Assembly: GCA_910578505.1 (NCBI GenBank)
Contig: CAJTPV010000005.1
Span: 53,568 to 117,567 of the forward strand
Direction: 5' to 3'
DNA length: 64,000 bases
DNA from: an uncultured Oscillospiraceae bacterium
Lineage (GTDB): Bacteria; Bacillota; Clostridia; Oscillospirales; Oscillospiraceae
The position numbers and the translations under genes are program-made. The notes beneath the pieces are model-generated. The model had not been told where the DNA came from. It was given only the letters and a program-made list of their open reading frames with translations, and made no database searches. Below, in pieces: positions 8,380 through 15,877 of the stretch. The first letter of the stretch is position 1, and every line of letters begins with the position of its first letter.

Positions 8380-9036
8380 CCCGCTAAACGGCGGCGGCAG
8401 ATGGGGTAAATCTTACGGCTTAGGTACGGGTTGGATTTCCCCAGAGCTTACCTCCCGTTGCCGGTCAGGCGGTTTCCCTTTCAAAGCTCCGGCCCGGCGT
8501 TGCCCACCGCGCGACCCGACTGCCACTTAGTCCGCACTGCAATCCCCCATCTGCCCTGTGACGACAGCCTAGGTGTTTTCCACTACAGTCAAACCATTTC
8601 TTTAGCCTCTTTTGCAGACATGGTTTCAAAGAGCAATCACAGCCGCTCCCTGGCCGGGGAGCCTGCCGCGTGTTCTCCTATCCGCCATACCCACTCAAGG
8701 CAGGCTACTCTGCACACAGCGTTTACGGCGCTAAGGCCGGGTCGCACCGCATTACAGGTTTCTACCCTGAGCCGTACACAGGTCATGTACCACAAAGGGC
8801 GTACGCCCATGCACAAGAACAGGTCTCCACGAAAGCAGGGTCGGTCCCTCCATGCCATTGGAGATCGCCCTGAATCCGCAAGCGCGGGGAGTCCGCGCTT
8901 TCCTCCCAGCACCCACCCCAAACTGGGCGTAAGAAGCAGGCACCAGGGGTTTCACAGCTATGCCCTTCAAAGGATTTTTAGGCCCTTCTTCGGAAACGAC
9001 CGATCTGACTAGGATACTGCGCCGCCGTTTAGTGGG
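8380..9036 (-). ncRNA. ole: OLE RNA (ornate, large non-coding RNA)
   Basis: A 657-nt segment without a plausible gene, read from a strong minus-strand promoter. Its two ends pair: minus-strand 9036-9017 (CCCACUAAACGGCGGCGCAG) against 8400-8380, which starts CUGCCGCCGCCGUUUAG and ends CGGG. This gives 19 base pairs with one A-C mismatch and one bulged C, closing a domain of the size known for OLE RNA (about 600-700 nt). It is followed by oapA, dxs, tlyA, nadK, argR and recN, the neighbourhood in which OLE RNA is found in anaerobic and extremophilic Firmicutes. Many internal inverted repeats are present. I assign it by context, size and the terminal helix, not by a covariance-model score. Confidence 0.8.
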
Positions 9037-9040
9037 AATG

Positions 9041-9069
9041 ATTATACCACGCCCAGCCCAAAAACGCAA
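9041..9069 (-). promoter_or_regulatory. Promoter of the OLE RNA / oapA / dxs operon
   Basis: On the minus strand TTGCGT (9069-9064), a 17-base spacer and TATAAT (9046-9041). Transcription would begin near 9034, at the very base of the terminal helix of the RNA, which supports both calls. Confidence 0.75.
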
Positions 9070-9208
9070 GAGAGTATACAAGTTATTTTGCATCTTTTAC
9101 ATATTATTCACATGCTCCCTCCCCAGAGCAAACCTGCCGCTGCCAAAAAGCTGCCCCTCTCCCCCTCCCCGCCCAGAAAAAATTTCCATAAAAATTCTAG
9201 TATCACCG

Positions 9209-9237
9209 TACACAAACGAAACGTTTTGTGCTATACT
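9209..9237 (+). promoter_or_regulatory. Promoter with a palindrome, for the PocR-AraC regulator
   Basis: TACACA (9209-9214), 17 bases, then TATACT (9232-9237). The spacer holds the imperfect palindrome ACAAACGAAACGTTTTGT (9212-9229), a candidate operator centred on AAACGTTT. Confidence 0.5.
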
Positions 9238-9313
9238 GACAGACATGACCAATCAAAACGGGGGTACCCGCGTTTTCGTCCCCTTCCAGGGGACGATTTT
9301 CTGGAGGGATAGC

Positions 9314-10162
9314 ATGAACGTACTTTTTGACCAGAAGCAGCTGCTGCAGCTGGTGACCAATCTCTATGTCCTCACCGGCATGACCGCCAATATCCTGGAC
9401 CCCCACGGCCAGGACATCAACCTCTTCAAAGACCACCCGCCCTTCTGCAAGGCCATCAACGCCCTGCCGGAGGGTCATGAGCGCTGCGTGGCCTGCGACG
9501 CCTGGAAGGTCAAAAACTACACCGCCGACAGGGGCTTCCAGTTCTACCGCTGCCACGCCGGAATCTGCGAGGCCCTGATGCCCCTCTACGACAAGCAGCA
9601 CCCCCTGGCCTACCTGATCTTCGGCTGCTTCCTGGACGACACCCCCATGGAGGAGCAGTGGGAGCGCACCCGCCCCCTGGTGGAGTGGTATCCCGGCGGC
9701 GCGGACCGCCTGCGCGGACCCTTCTTCCAATTCCGGCAGTACACCGCCCCCCAGCTCAGCGCCTACGCCAAAACCCTGGAGGCCCTGGCCGCTTACATCC
9801 AGCTCAAGGGCATGATCCTGGCCACAGAGCAGACTGACCTGCAGAAGCTGGAGCAGTACCTGGACCAGCACTATATGGAAAAGCTGTCCCTGGAGAGCAT
9901 CTCCGACGCCCTGCATATCGGCCGCACCAAGCTCTGCCGCCTGGCTAAGGAGCTCTCCGGCGGCCATACCCTCTCCTACCTCATTGCCCAGCGCCGCATG
10001 GAGGCCGCCAAGGGCCTGCTGGTGCAGAGCAATCTGCCGGTCTATGCCGTTGCGGAGACGGTGGGCATCAGCGACTACAACTACTTCTCCCGCGTCTTCC
10101 GCTCCCTCACCGGTATGACGCCCAGAGATTTTCGGAAAAAGCGGCGGGATACGGCCAGCTGA
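9314..10162 (+). CDS. PocR-domain AraC-family transcriptional regulator
   Basis: A 282-residue regulator. Residues 1-170 form a PocR ligand-binding domain, with the cysteine pattern FCKAINALPEGHERCVACDAW and YRCHAGICEALMPL typical of it. Residues 185-280 form an AraC HTH pair ending with AVAETVGISDYNYFSRVFRS and LTGMTPRDFRKKRR. PocR domains bind small ligands such as diols or sugars. The ATG at 9314 has GGAGG upstream; an open frame further 5' lacks a good site. It sits just before an ABC importer on the same strand and is the likely regulator of it (inference from position). Confidence 0.88.
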   Translation: MNVLFDQKQLLQLVTNLYVLTGMTANILDPHGQDINLFKDHPPFCKAINALPEGHERCVACDAWKVKNYTADRGFQFYRCHAGICEALMPLYDKQHPLAYLIFGCFLDDTPMEEQWERTRPLVEWYPGGADRLRGPFFQFRQYTAPQLSAYAKTLEALAAYIQLKGMILATEQTDLQKLEQYLDQHYMEKLSLESISDALHIGRTKLCRLAKELSGGHTLSYLIAQRRMEAAKGLLVQSNLPVYAVAETVGISDYNYFSRVFRSLTGMTPRDFRKKRRDTAS

Positions 10163-10253
10163 TTTGTGAAAATCGACGAAAATCTTTCTTCATTTTTTAT
10201 TTTTCGTACAATTTTCCAGAATGCGGACGATAATGCTATATTCGGAACGTTGG

Positions 10254-10291
10254 CCCCTATTTTTCCCAGTTGGAACTGGCTACAATAGGGG
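10254..10291 (+). promoter_or_regulatory. Two-part stem-loop in the leader of the ABC importer
   Basis: CCCCTATT (10254-10261) pairs with AATAGGGG (10284-10291) around an inner CCAGTT-GG-AACTGG palindrome (10266-10279). It lies in the 230-bp gap before the importer. It could be an operator of the AraC regulator or an RNA structure; no confident promoter hexamers were seen in this gap. Confidence 0.4.
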
Positions 10292-10392
10292 ACAGAAACA
10301 ACGTCCCGCTCCCGGCGTTCCACCGGCACTCTTTCGCGCAGGGCGCTGTTTCCTATTTCCAAACAGGAACATATTTAAGGAGGATGTATGGA

Positions 10393-11694
10393 ATGAAAAA
10401 GAAGTTACTCGCATTATTTCTGGCTCTGACGATGGTCCTGGCCCTGGCCGCCTGCGGCGGCAATTCCGGCGGAAATGCCGGCGGCAATTCTCAGAATGCC
10501 GGCGGTGACACCGCTGGTACCAATGAACCCGCTCCGTCCGGCGATAAGATCGACATCAGCGTCATCGCCTCCCAGTACGGCCAGAACACCACCCAGTGGT
10601 GGGCGGATTTTGCCGATGAGTTCAACCAGGCTCACGACAACATCAACCTGAACGTGGAGGTCGTCTCCTGGAACGACATCTATACCGTGGTCAACACCCG
10701 TCTGGCCAACAACAGCGCCCCCGACATCCTGAACATCGACGTCTTCGCCGATTATCAGGCGGACGGCCTGCTGCTGCCGGCCAAGGACTACGTATCCGAT
10801 GAGACCTACGCCAAGCTGTATCCCGCGTTCCTGGATCAGTCCGACGTGGAAGGCACCATCTGGGCCATCCCCGACCTGGCCTCCGCCCGCGCCATGTACT
10901 ACAACGTGGACATCCTGGAAGCTGCCGGCGTGGAAGTGCCCACCACCTGGGACGAGCTGAAGGCCGCCTGCGAGAAGATCAAGGCCTATGACAGCGAGAT
11001 CTATCCCTGGGGCATTGACATGACCACCGACGAGGGCCAGGCTGCCTTTGCCTACTACATCTGGAACAACGGCGGCGACTTCATCGATGCCGACGGCAAC
11101 TGGACCCTCAACAGCCCGGAGAACGTGGAGGCCATTGAGTACGCCATCGACCTGGTCAACGCCGGCCTCACCAACAGCGACCCCGCCACCGACACCCGCT
11201 ATGACCTGCAGGATATGTTCGGCGCCGGCAAGGTTGCCATGATGATCGGGCCCAACAGCATTCCCACCTACATCGCCGACGGCGGCAGCACCATCAACTA
11301 CGCCTTCGCGCCCATCCCCACCAACGGCGGCAACGCCTCCGTGTCCGCCGGCGTCATGGACCGCTTCATGTGCTTTGACAACGGCCACTCCCCGGAGAAG
11401 ATCGAGGCCATCAAGACCTTCTTCGACTTCTTCTATGACGATGCCCGCTACTCTGAGTGGGTGCTGATGGAGGGCTTCCTGCCCGCCACCTCCGCCGGCG
11501 GCGAGATCGTGGCCAAGGAGGATCCCAGCATGGCTCCCTGGGTGGACATCGTGGGCAGCTGTAAGTTCTATCCCACCGCCAAGGCCGAGTGGGCCGACGT
11601 CAAGCAGGGCGTCATCAACGTGGAGCAGCAGGCTCTGCTGGGCGGCGACGTGCAGGCTCTGCTGGATGATCTCCAGTCTCAGATCGCCGGATAA
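10393..11694 (+). CDS. ABC transporter substrate-binding lipoprotein, carbohydrate type
   Basis: A 433-residue extracellular solute-binding protein (family 1, MalE-like). The N-terminus MKKKLLALFLALTMVLALAAC is a lipoprotein signal; the lipobox LAAC puts the acylated Cys at residue 21. A Gly/Asn linker follows, then the binding domain with TIWAIPDLASARAMYYNVD and GAGKVAMMIGPNS, typical of sugar binders. I chose the ATG at 10393 because AAGGAGG lies nine bases upstream. It is the first gene of a three-gene importer without its own ATPase, as usual for this class, which borrows an MsmK/UgpC-type ATPase. The substrate is not readable from sequence. Confidence 0.9.
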   Translation: MKKKLLALFLALTMVLALAACGGNSGGNAGGNSQNAGGDTAGTNEPAPSGDKIDISVIASQYGQNTTQWWADFADEFNQAHDNINLNVEVVSWNDIYTVVNTRLANNSAPDILNIDVFADYQADGLLLPAKDYVSDETYAKLYPAFLDQSDVEGTIWAIPDLASARAMYYNVDILEAAGVEVPTTWDELKAACEKIKAYDSEIYPWGIDMTTDEGQAAFAYYIWNNGGDFIDADGNWTLNSPENVEAIEYAIDLVNAGLTNSDPATDTRYDLQDMFGAGKVAMMIGPNSIPTYIADGGSTINYAFAPIPTNGGNASVSAGVMDRFMCFDNGHSPEKIEAIKTFFDFFYDDARYSEWVLMEGFLPATSAGGEIVAKEDPSMAPWVDIVGSCKFYPTAKAEWADVKQGVINVEQQALLGGDVQALLDDLQSQIAG

Positions 11695-11712
11695 CGTAAC
11701 CATAACCGCCAC

Positions 11713-11740
11713 GGGCCGGGCCGCTTGGCTCGGCCCCCCT
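11713..11740 (+). terminator. Attenuating hairpin between binding protein and permease genes
   Basis: GGGCCG (11718-11723, with a second register at 11713-11718) pairs with CGGCCC (11731-11736). There is only a weak T-run. Such hairpins commonly keep binding-protein mRNA more abundant than permease mRNA. Confidence 0.5.
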
Positions 11741-11791
11741 TGTATCCAAAGTGTGTGAAAAAGCGTATAAAGAGAGGGAGGGAGGTACCCC

Positions 11792-12676
11792 GTGAAAAAG
11801 AATTCCTTTCGCAAAGTAGAGCCGTACATCTGGATCGCCCCCAGCATCATTCTGATGGCGATTTTCATCCTGGTACCCATTGTGTTTGTCTTCCGCATGG
11901 CCCTGAGCGACGTGAGCAAGGCGGGGCTCATCAGGGGCTTCAACGGCGTGGCCAACTTTACCAAGGTGCTCAAAAGCGCCGCCTTCGGCCTAGTGCTGAA
12001 AAACACGCTGGTGTGGACGGTGGCCGTGGTTGTGCTGTCCACCATCCTGGGCTTTGTCCTGGCGCTGATCCTGAACAACCAGTTCAAGGGCCGCAAGGTC
12101 GCCCGGGCCATTGTGGTGTTCCCCTGGGCCACCACCCTGGTCATCCAGGCCAGCGTGTGGAACTTCATCATCAACACCGACTACGGCACCCTGAATACGC
12201 TGCTCATCAAGCTGGGCATTATCGACCACGCGGTGAACTGGACGTCAACGCCGGCTATCTACTTCAACTGGGAGATCGCCTGCGGCATCTTCGTCACCAT
12301 CCCCTTTGTCACCTTCTGCGTCCTCTCCGGGCTGCAGAGCATCGACACGACTTACTACGAGGCCGCCACGGTGGACGGGGCCAACTACTGGCAGAAGCTG
12401 TTCAAGATCACTCTGCCCCTGGTCCGCTCGTCCCTGACGGTGAGCACGGTGCTGAACATCATCTACGTGTTCAACTCCTTCCCCATCGTCTGGACCATGA
12501 CCAAGGGCGACCCGGCCAACTACACGGACACGCTGGTGACGTACCTCTACAAGCTGGCCTTCTACAACGGCCGGCAGGGTGAGGCCGCGGCGGTGTCGGT
12601 CATTGGCTTTGTGATATTGCTGGTCTGTGCCAGTGTGTACATGATTTATACGCTGCGGAAGGGAGATGACTACTGA
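11792..12676 (+). CDS. ABC transporter permease, MalF/UgpA type
   Basis: A 294-residue inner-membrane permease with six predicted helices. The first is EPYIWIAPSIILMAIFILVP. The cytoplasmic EAA loop reads YYEAATVDGANYWQKLFKITLP, which docks on the ATPase. It starts with GTG at 11792 behind GGGAGGGAGG. It pairs with the next permease, whose ATG overlaps this stop by one base. It imports the same carbohydrate-like substrate as the upstream binding protein. Confidence 0.92.
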   Translation: MKKNSFRKVEPYIWIAPSIILMAIFILVPIVFVFRMALSDVSKAGLIRGFNGVANFTKVLKSAAFGLVLKNTLVWTVAVVVLSTILGFVLALILNNQFKGRKVARAIVVFPWATTLVIQASVWNFIINTDYGTLNTLLIKLGIIDHAVNWTSTPAIYFNWEIACGIFVTIPFVTFCVLSGLQSIDTTYYEAATVDGANYWQKLFKITLPLVRSSLTVSTVLNIIYVFNSFPIVWTMTKGDPANYTDTLVTYLYKLAFYNGRQGEAAAVSVIGFVILLVCASVYMIYTLRKGDDY

Positions 12677-13533
12677 TGAACGAAACCGTGAAGAAGCCGG
12701 TCTCTGTGAAGAAAGTAATCCTGCGGGCGCTGCTGTACCTGGTGGTGCTGGATGTGTGCGTGATTACGCTGTACCCCTACTTCGCCATGTTCTGCACCGC
12801 GCTGAAGAGCCGGGCGGAGATTTTCAGCCCCCACGGCACCATCCTGCCGGTCCACGCGCTGTGGTCCAACTTCATTGACATCTGGAGCCGGGCGCCCATG
12901 GCCCGCTACCTCCTCAACTCCATCCTTGTGGCCGGCGGTTCCACCGTTATCGCCATGCTGTGCGGCATCCCCGCCGCCTATGCCCTGGCCCGCATGCGCT
13001 TCAAGGGGCAGACGGCTTTTCTGGGCTTTGTCATCGTCTCCCAGATGTTCGCCCCGGTGGTGCTGCTCATCGGTATCTACAAGGTCATGCTGACTTTGGG
13101 CCTGACGGACAGCATACTGGGCCTGGTCTTCATCAACGCGGCCTTCAACCAGGCCTTTACCATCTGGCTGCTGCGGGGCACGTTCCTGGGCATTTCCGCG
13201 GAAATGGAGCAGGCGGCCACCATTGACGGGTGTACCCGGCTGCAGTCCATGCTGCGGGTGCTGCTGCCCGTGGCCGCGCCGGGTATCGTCACCACGCTGA
13301 TCTTTATTTTCATCAACGCCTGGAACGAGTACACGGTGGCCCTGTGCCTGATCTCCACCGACACCAACAAGCCCCTGACAGTGGGCATCAACATCTTCAA
13401 CGGCTACAATATGATCGAGTGGCAGTACCTCTTTGCGGCCTCCATTTTCGCCATCATCCCTGTGGTGATCCTCTTCATGGGTATTGAGAAGAATCTGGTC
13501 AGCGGCTTGGCCTCCGGCGGCGTCAAGGGGTAA
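12676..13533 (+). CDS. ABC transporter permease, MalG/UgpE type
   Basis: A 285-residue permease with six helices and the EAA loop EMEQAATIDGCTRLQSMLRV followed by LLPVAAPGIVTTLIF. The ending MGIEKNLVSGLASGGVKG is the usual MalG-type C-terminus. The start codon overlaps the preceding stop (TGATG), so the two permeases are translationally coupled and probably form a heterodimer. Confidence 0.93.
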   Translation: MNETVKKPVSVKKVILRALLYLVVLDVCVITLYPYFAMFCTALKSRAEIFSPHGTILPVHALWSNFIDIWSRAPMARYLLNSILVAGGSTVIAMLCGIPAAYALARMRFKGQTAFLGFVIVSQMFAPVVLLIGIYKVMLTLGLTDSILGLVFINAAFNQAFTIWLLRGTFLGISAEMEQAATIDGCTRLQSMLRVLLPVAAPGIVTTLIFIFINAWNEYTVALCLISTDTNKPLTVGINIFNGYNMIEWQYLFAASIFAIIPVVILFMGIEKNLVSGLASGGVKG

Positions 13534-13538
13534 GCGGC

Positions 13539-14210
13539 TTGGTGAGACAACGGCTGCGAGAGCTGGCGGTCCGGGTGGCGCTGCTGCTGGCGGGCCTGAC
13601 CATCGCCCACCTGGGCGTGACGCTGTTTCTGGAATCGGATTTGGGGTCCGACCCCTTCAACGTGCTGGTCCAGGGGCTGTACCGGCGGCTGCCGTGGCCG
13701 GGATGGATGACCCACGGACGGGTCCATCTGCTGGTGTGCCTGCTGATCGTGGCGGCGCTGCTGGTGATTGCCCGCAGCTATGTGCGCATCGGCACCGTGC
13801 TCTGCATGGCCCTGGGCGGTCCCATCATCGACCTGTGGAGCGTCCCCCTGGCCCCCCTGTTTCACGACGGCCTGGCAATGGGCTGGCGGCTGCTGGCGCT
13901 GGTGCTGGGGTGCGTGATCCTGGCCTTCGGCATGACGGTCGTGATCCGCTCGGAGGCGGGCACGGGGCCCAACGACCTGGTGGCGGTAATCATCAGCGAC
14001 TTCTCGAAAAAGCCCTTCGGGGCGGTCCGGGTCCTGGTGGACGGGGCTTTTGCCCTGGCCGGGTGGCTGCTGGGCGGCGTGGTGGGGCTGGGCACGCTGG
14101 TATGCGTGGGGCTGGTGGGCCCCTGCGCCCAGGTCTTTCTGCCGGTCAGCGGACGGCTCTGCAGCGCCTGCCTGAAGAAATGCGGGGCGGGTCCCTCCGC
14201 TGAGCGCTGA
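13539..14210 (+). CDS. YczE/YitT-like integral membrane protein
   Basis: A 223-residue protein with five or six hydrophobic helices. Features of the YczE/YyaS/YitT family include LGVTLFLESDLGSDPFNVLVQGL near the N-terminus and the repeated half GMTVVIRSEAGTGPNDLVAVI. Function in the family is unclear; some members lie near transporters or sporulation genes. The start is TTG at 13539 or GTG at 13542, five to eight bases after the permease stop, so it is probably in the same transcript. A Cys-containing tail (CSACLKKC) is unusual. Confidence 0.8.
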   Translation: MVRQRLRELAVRVALLLAGLTIAHLGVTLFLESDLGSDPFNVLVQGLYRRLPWPGWMTHGRVHLLVCLLIVAALLVIARSYVRIGTVLCMALGGPIIDLWSVPLAPLFHDGLAMGWRLLALVLGCVILAFGMTVVIRSEAGTGPNDLVAVIISDFSKKPFGAVRVLVDGAFALAGWLLGGVVGLGTLVCVGLVGPCAQVFLPVSGRLCSACLKKCGAGPSAER

Positions 14211-14220
14211 GAATGAATGA

Positions 14221-14274
14221 GAAGGAAGATATGGCCGGTCAAACGGAAGCGTTTGACCGGCCATATCTTCCTTC
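14221..14274. terminator. Bidirectional terminator with a perfect 25-bp stem and GAAG loop
   Basis: Bases 14221-14245 are exactly complementary to 14250-14274, with the four-base loop GAAG between. The structure lies between convergent genes (stops at 14210 and 14283) and has purine-rich and pyrimidine-rich ends (GAAGGAAG / CTTCCTTC), so it can end transcription from either side. Confidence 0.85.
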
Positions 14275-14282
14275 CCGCCGCG

Positions 14283-15629
14283 CTACTTGGCAAAGAAAGC
14301 GTCCACTTCTTTTTTCAGCTCCGCGGGCTTGCTGTCCTTGAGCAGGTAGCCGGCAGGCTTCAGGGGCATGACCTGGATCATGCTCTCCCGGTCCCGGCGG
14401 CCCGTCAGGAACATGACCGGCAGGTCCGCGAACTCCTTCTCCGCCCGAAGCATCTCCAGGGTCTGCCGCCCGTCGCACACAGGCATCTCATAGTCCAGCA
14501 GGACCAAGTCCGGATGATTCAGCGTGATGGCCCGGATCGCCGCCACGCTGGACTCGGCCACCGTCACATCATATGTCTCGGCCAGCAGCCGCCGCATCCC
14601 CTCCCGAATGGTCAGGGAGTCGTCCACAATGAGGATCTTGGGCTTGCCGCTTGCCGCCTGCTCCTGCTGCAGATATTTCTCCACCTCCGACACGGCGTTG
14701 TCGTGGCTGATGGGCGTACCGCCGCCGGCCTCCAAAATATGGGGCGCGATCATGCAGAAGGCGAAGTACCCCGCGCCGCCGGTGCTGAACAGCAGGCTGG
14801 CCTGGGGCGGCTGCCGCTGGAATACCCGCTGAAGCTGCTCGTAGGACAGGAGATTTTCCTCCTTCAGCTCATAGGTCCGCAGGGCAGGGAAATACTCCAG
14901 CACGCGCCCCACAAGCTGCCGGGCCGTGTACCGGGAGGCGTTGATGAGCATGGCGTCCAGGTGCTCCGGCTGCTTGCCTATGGTCACGCCGATGGTGTTG
15001 ATGAGCAGCTTTTCCTCAAAGGCCAGCAGGATCTCCAGCTTGTTCTCGTCCGCGCCGCGGCCATAGACCAGGCGGTAATAGACGCCCTCCCCGAATTTCT
15101 CCCCGCCATAGATGTCGCTGATGACGCGGGTCTGCAGCTGGAACATGTCGCACACCAGCTGGGCGATGACCTTTTTCAGGGTCGCGGTCTCCCCCTCCGG
15201 CAGCATGTTTTCCCACGGGCTCACATTTTCTCCCACAATGGCCCGGTCCTCCAGCAGGGTGTGCCCCACCAGCCAGCCGGTGCAGACGCCCAGGAAGTGG
15301 TCCATAGCCTCCGGGGAGTAGCCGGTCCGGGCCAGCTCCTGCTCCAGGGCCGGGAGGGTATTTTCCCGGAAACTCTTGTGGATGCTGCGGTGCCGGTCAA
15401 AGCCCTTGTAGCCGATGGAGAGCATGTATCTCTCCTCCTCCACAAAGTGCTTGATCGCGTGGCCCTGGAAGTACTTGATTCCCTCCTGACACGCCCACTG
15501 GCTCTCCCGCTCGTCGCCCTCCCTGGCGGCGAAGAGGCGGTTGATGATCCGAAACAGCCGCTGGTGCTCCTGGTCGATGATGTCAACGCCGATATTATAT
15601 TCCTCTTTCCACTCAAATTTGGTATCCAT
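14283..15629 (-). CDS. Bacteriohemerythrin - response-regulator fusion protein
   Basis: A 448-residue soluble protein. Residues 1-135 are a bacteriohemerythrin: FEWKEEYNIGVDIIDQEHQRL supplies the first His, HAIKHFVEEERYM the next His/Glu ligands, HRSIHKSF two more, and GHTLLEDR the last. Residues 150-310 form a middle domain that I cannot name with confidence (possibly CheX-like). Residues 325-448 are a receiver domain: LIVDDSLT, phosphoacceptor Asp in DLVLLDYEMPVCDG, FLTG and LLKDSKP. The ATG at 15629 has AGGAGG at seven bases. It probably couples oxygen or redox sensing at a di-iron site to a phosphorelay, by inference. Confidence 0.86.
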   Translation of the reverse strand: MDTKFEWKEEYNIGVDIIDQEHQRLFRIINRLFAAREGDERESQWACQEGIKYFQGHAIKHFVEEERYMLSIGYKGFDRHRSIHKSFRENTLPALEQELARTGYSPEAMDHFLGVCTGWLVGHTLLEDRAIVGENVSPWENMLPEGETATLKKVIAQLVCDMFQLQTRVISDIYGGEKFGEGVYYRLVYGRGADENKLEILLAFEEKLLINTIGVTIGKQPEHLDAMLINASRYTARQLVGRVLEYFPALRTYELKEENLLSYEQLQRVFQRQPPQASLLFSTGGAGYFAFCMIAPHILEAGGGTPISHDNAVSEVEKYLQQEQAASGKPKILIVDDSLTIREGMRRLLAETYDVTVAESSVAAIRAITLNHPDLVLLDYEMPVCDGRQTLEMLRAEKEFADLPVMFLTGRRDRESMIQVMPLKPAGYLLKDSKPAELKKEVDAFFAK

Positions 15630-15739
15630 GCAGAATCCTCCTTTGCCGCAGGCTGGCTGGCACATCCCGCGGCGGTTTGATATGTAAAAAATTCCCGAAT
15701 GGTCCTTTCGTTATCCAGCCTCGGTTCACAGCGTTTCCT

Positions 15740-15767
15740 ATTATACCATATTATCCAGGTAATGCAA
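15740..15767 (-). promoter_or_regulatory. Promoter of the hemerythrin-response regulator gene
   Basis: On the minus strand TTGCAT (15767-15762), a 16-base spacer and TATAAT (15745-15740). It is about 110 bp upstream of the start codon and divergent from the next promoter. Confidence 0.65.
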
Positions 15768-15812
15768 TCCGAAATGTACACAAATTTCAGACTGCATGCC
15801 GTGAATTTCCCC

Positions 15813-15840
15813 TTGACATTCCGCCCAGATGGCCTATGAT
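15813..15840 (+). promoter_or_regulatory. Promoter of the malY-type operon
   Basis: TTGACA (15813-15818), a 16-base spacer and TATGAT (15835-15840), 38 bp before the start codon. Confidence 0.75.
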
Positions 15841-15877
15841 AGAGCAGAGCGGCAAAAAACGACAGGAGGTATGCGCT

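Noticed and set aside
8431..9012. Plus-strand reading frame of 193 codons within the OLE region
   Set aside because: No Shine-Dalgarno, odd composition and no family resemblance. The promoter, paired ends and gene order point to a minus-strand structured RNA.
10414..12177. Long minus-strand open frame (587 codons) opposite the ABC importer genes
   Set aside because: GC-rich codon bias of the plus-strand genes keeps the antisense frame open. The product is His/Gly/Val-rich low-complexity, with no ribosome binding site; the plus-strand genes have clear family motifs.
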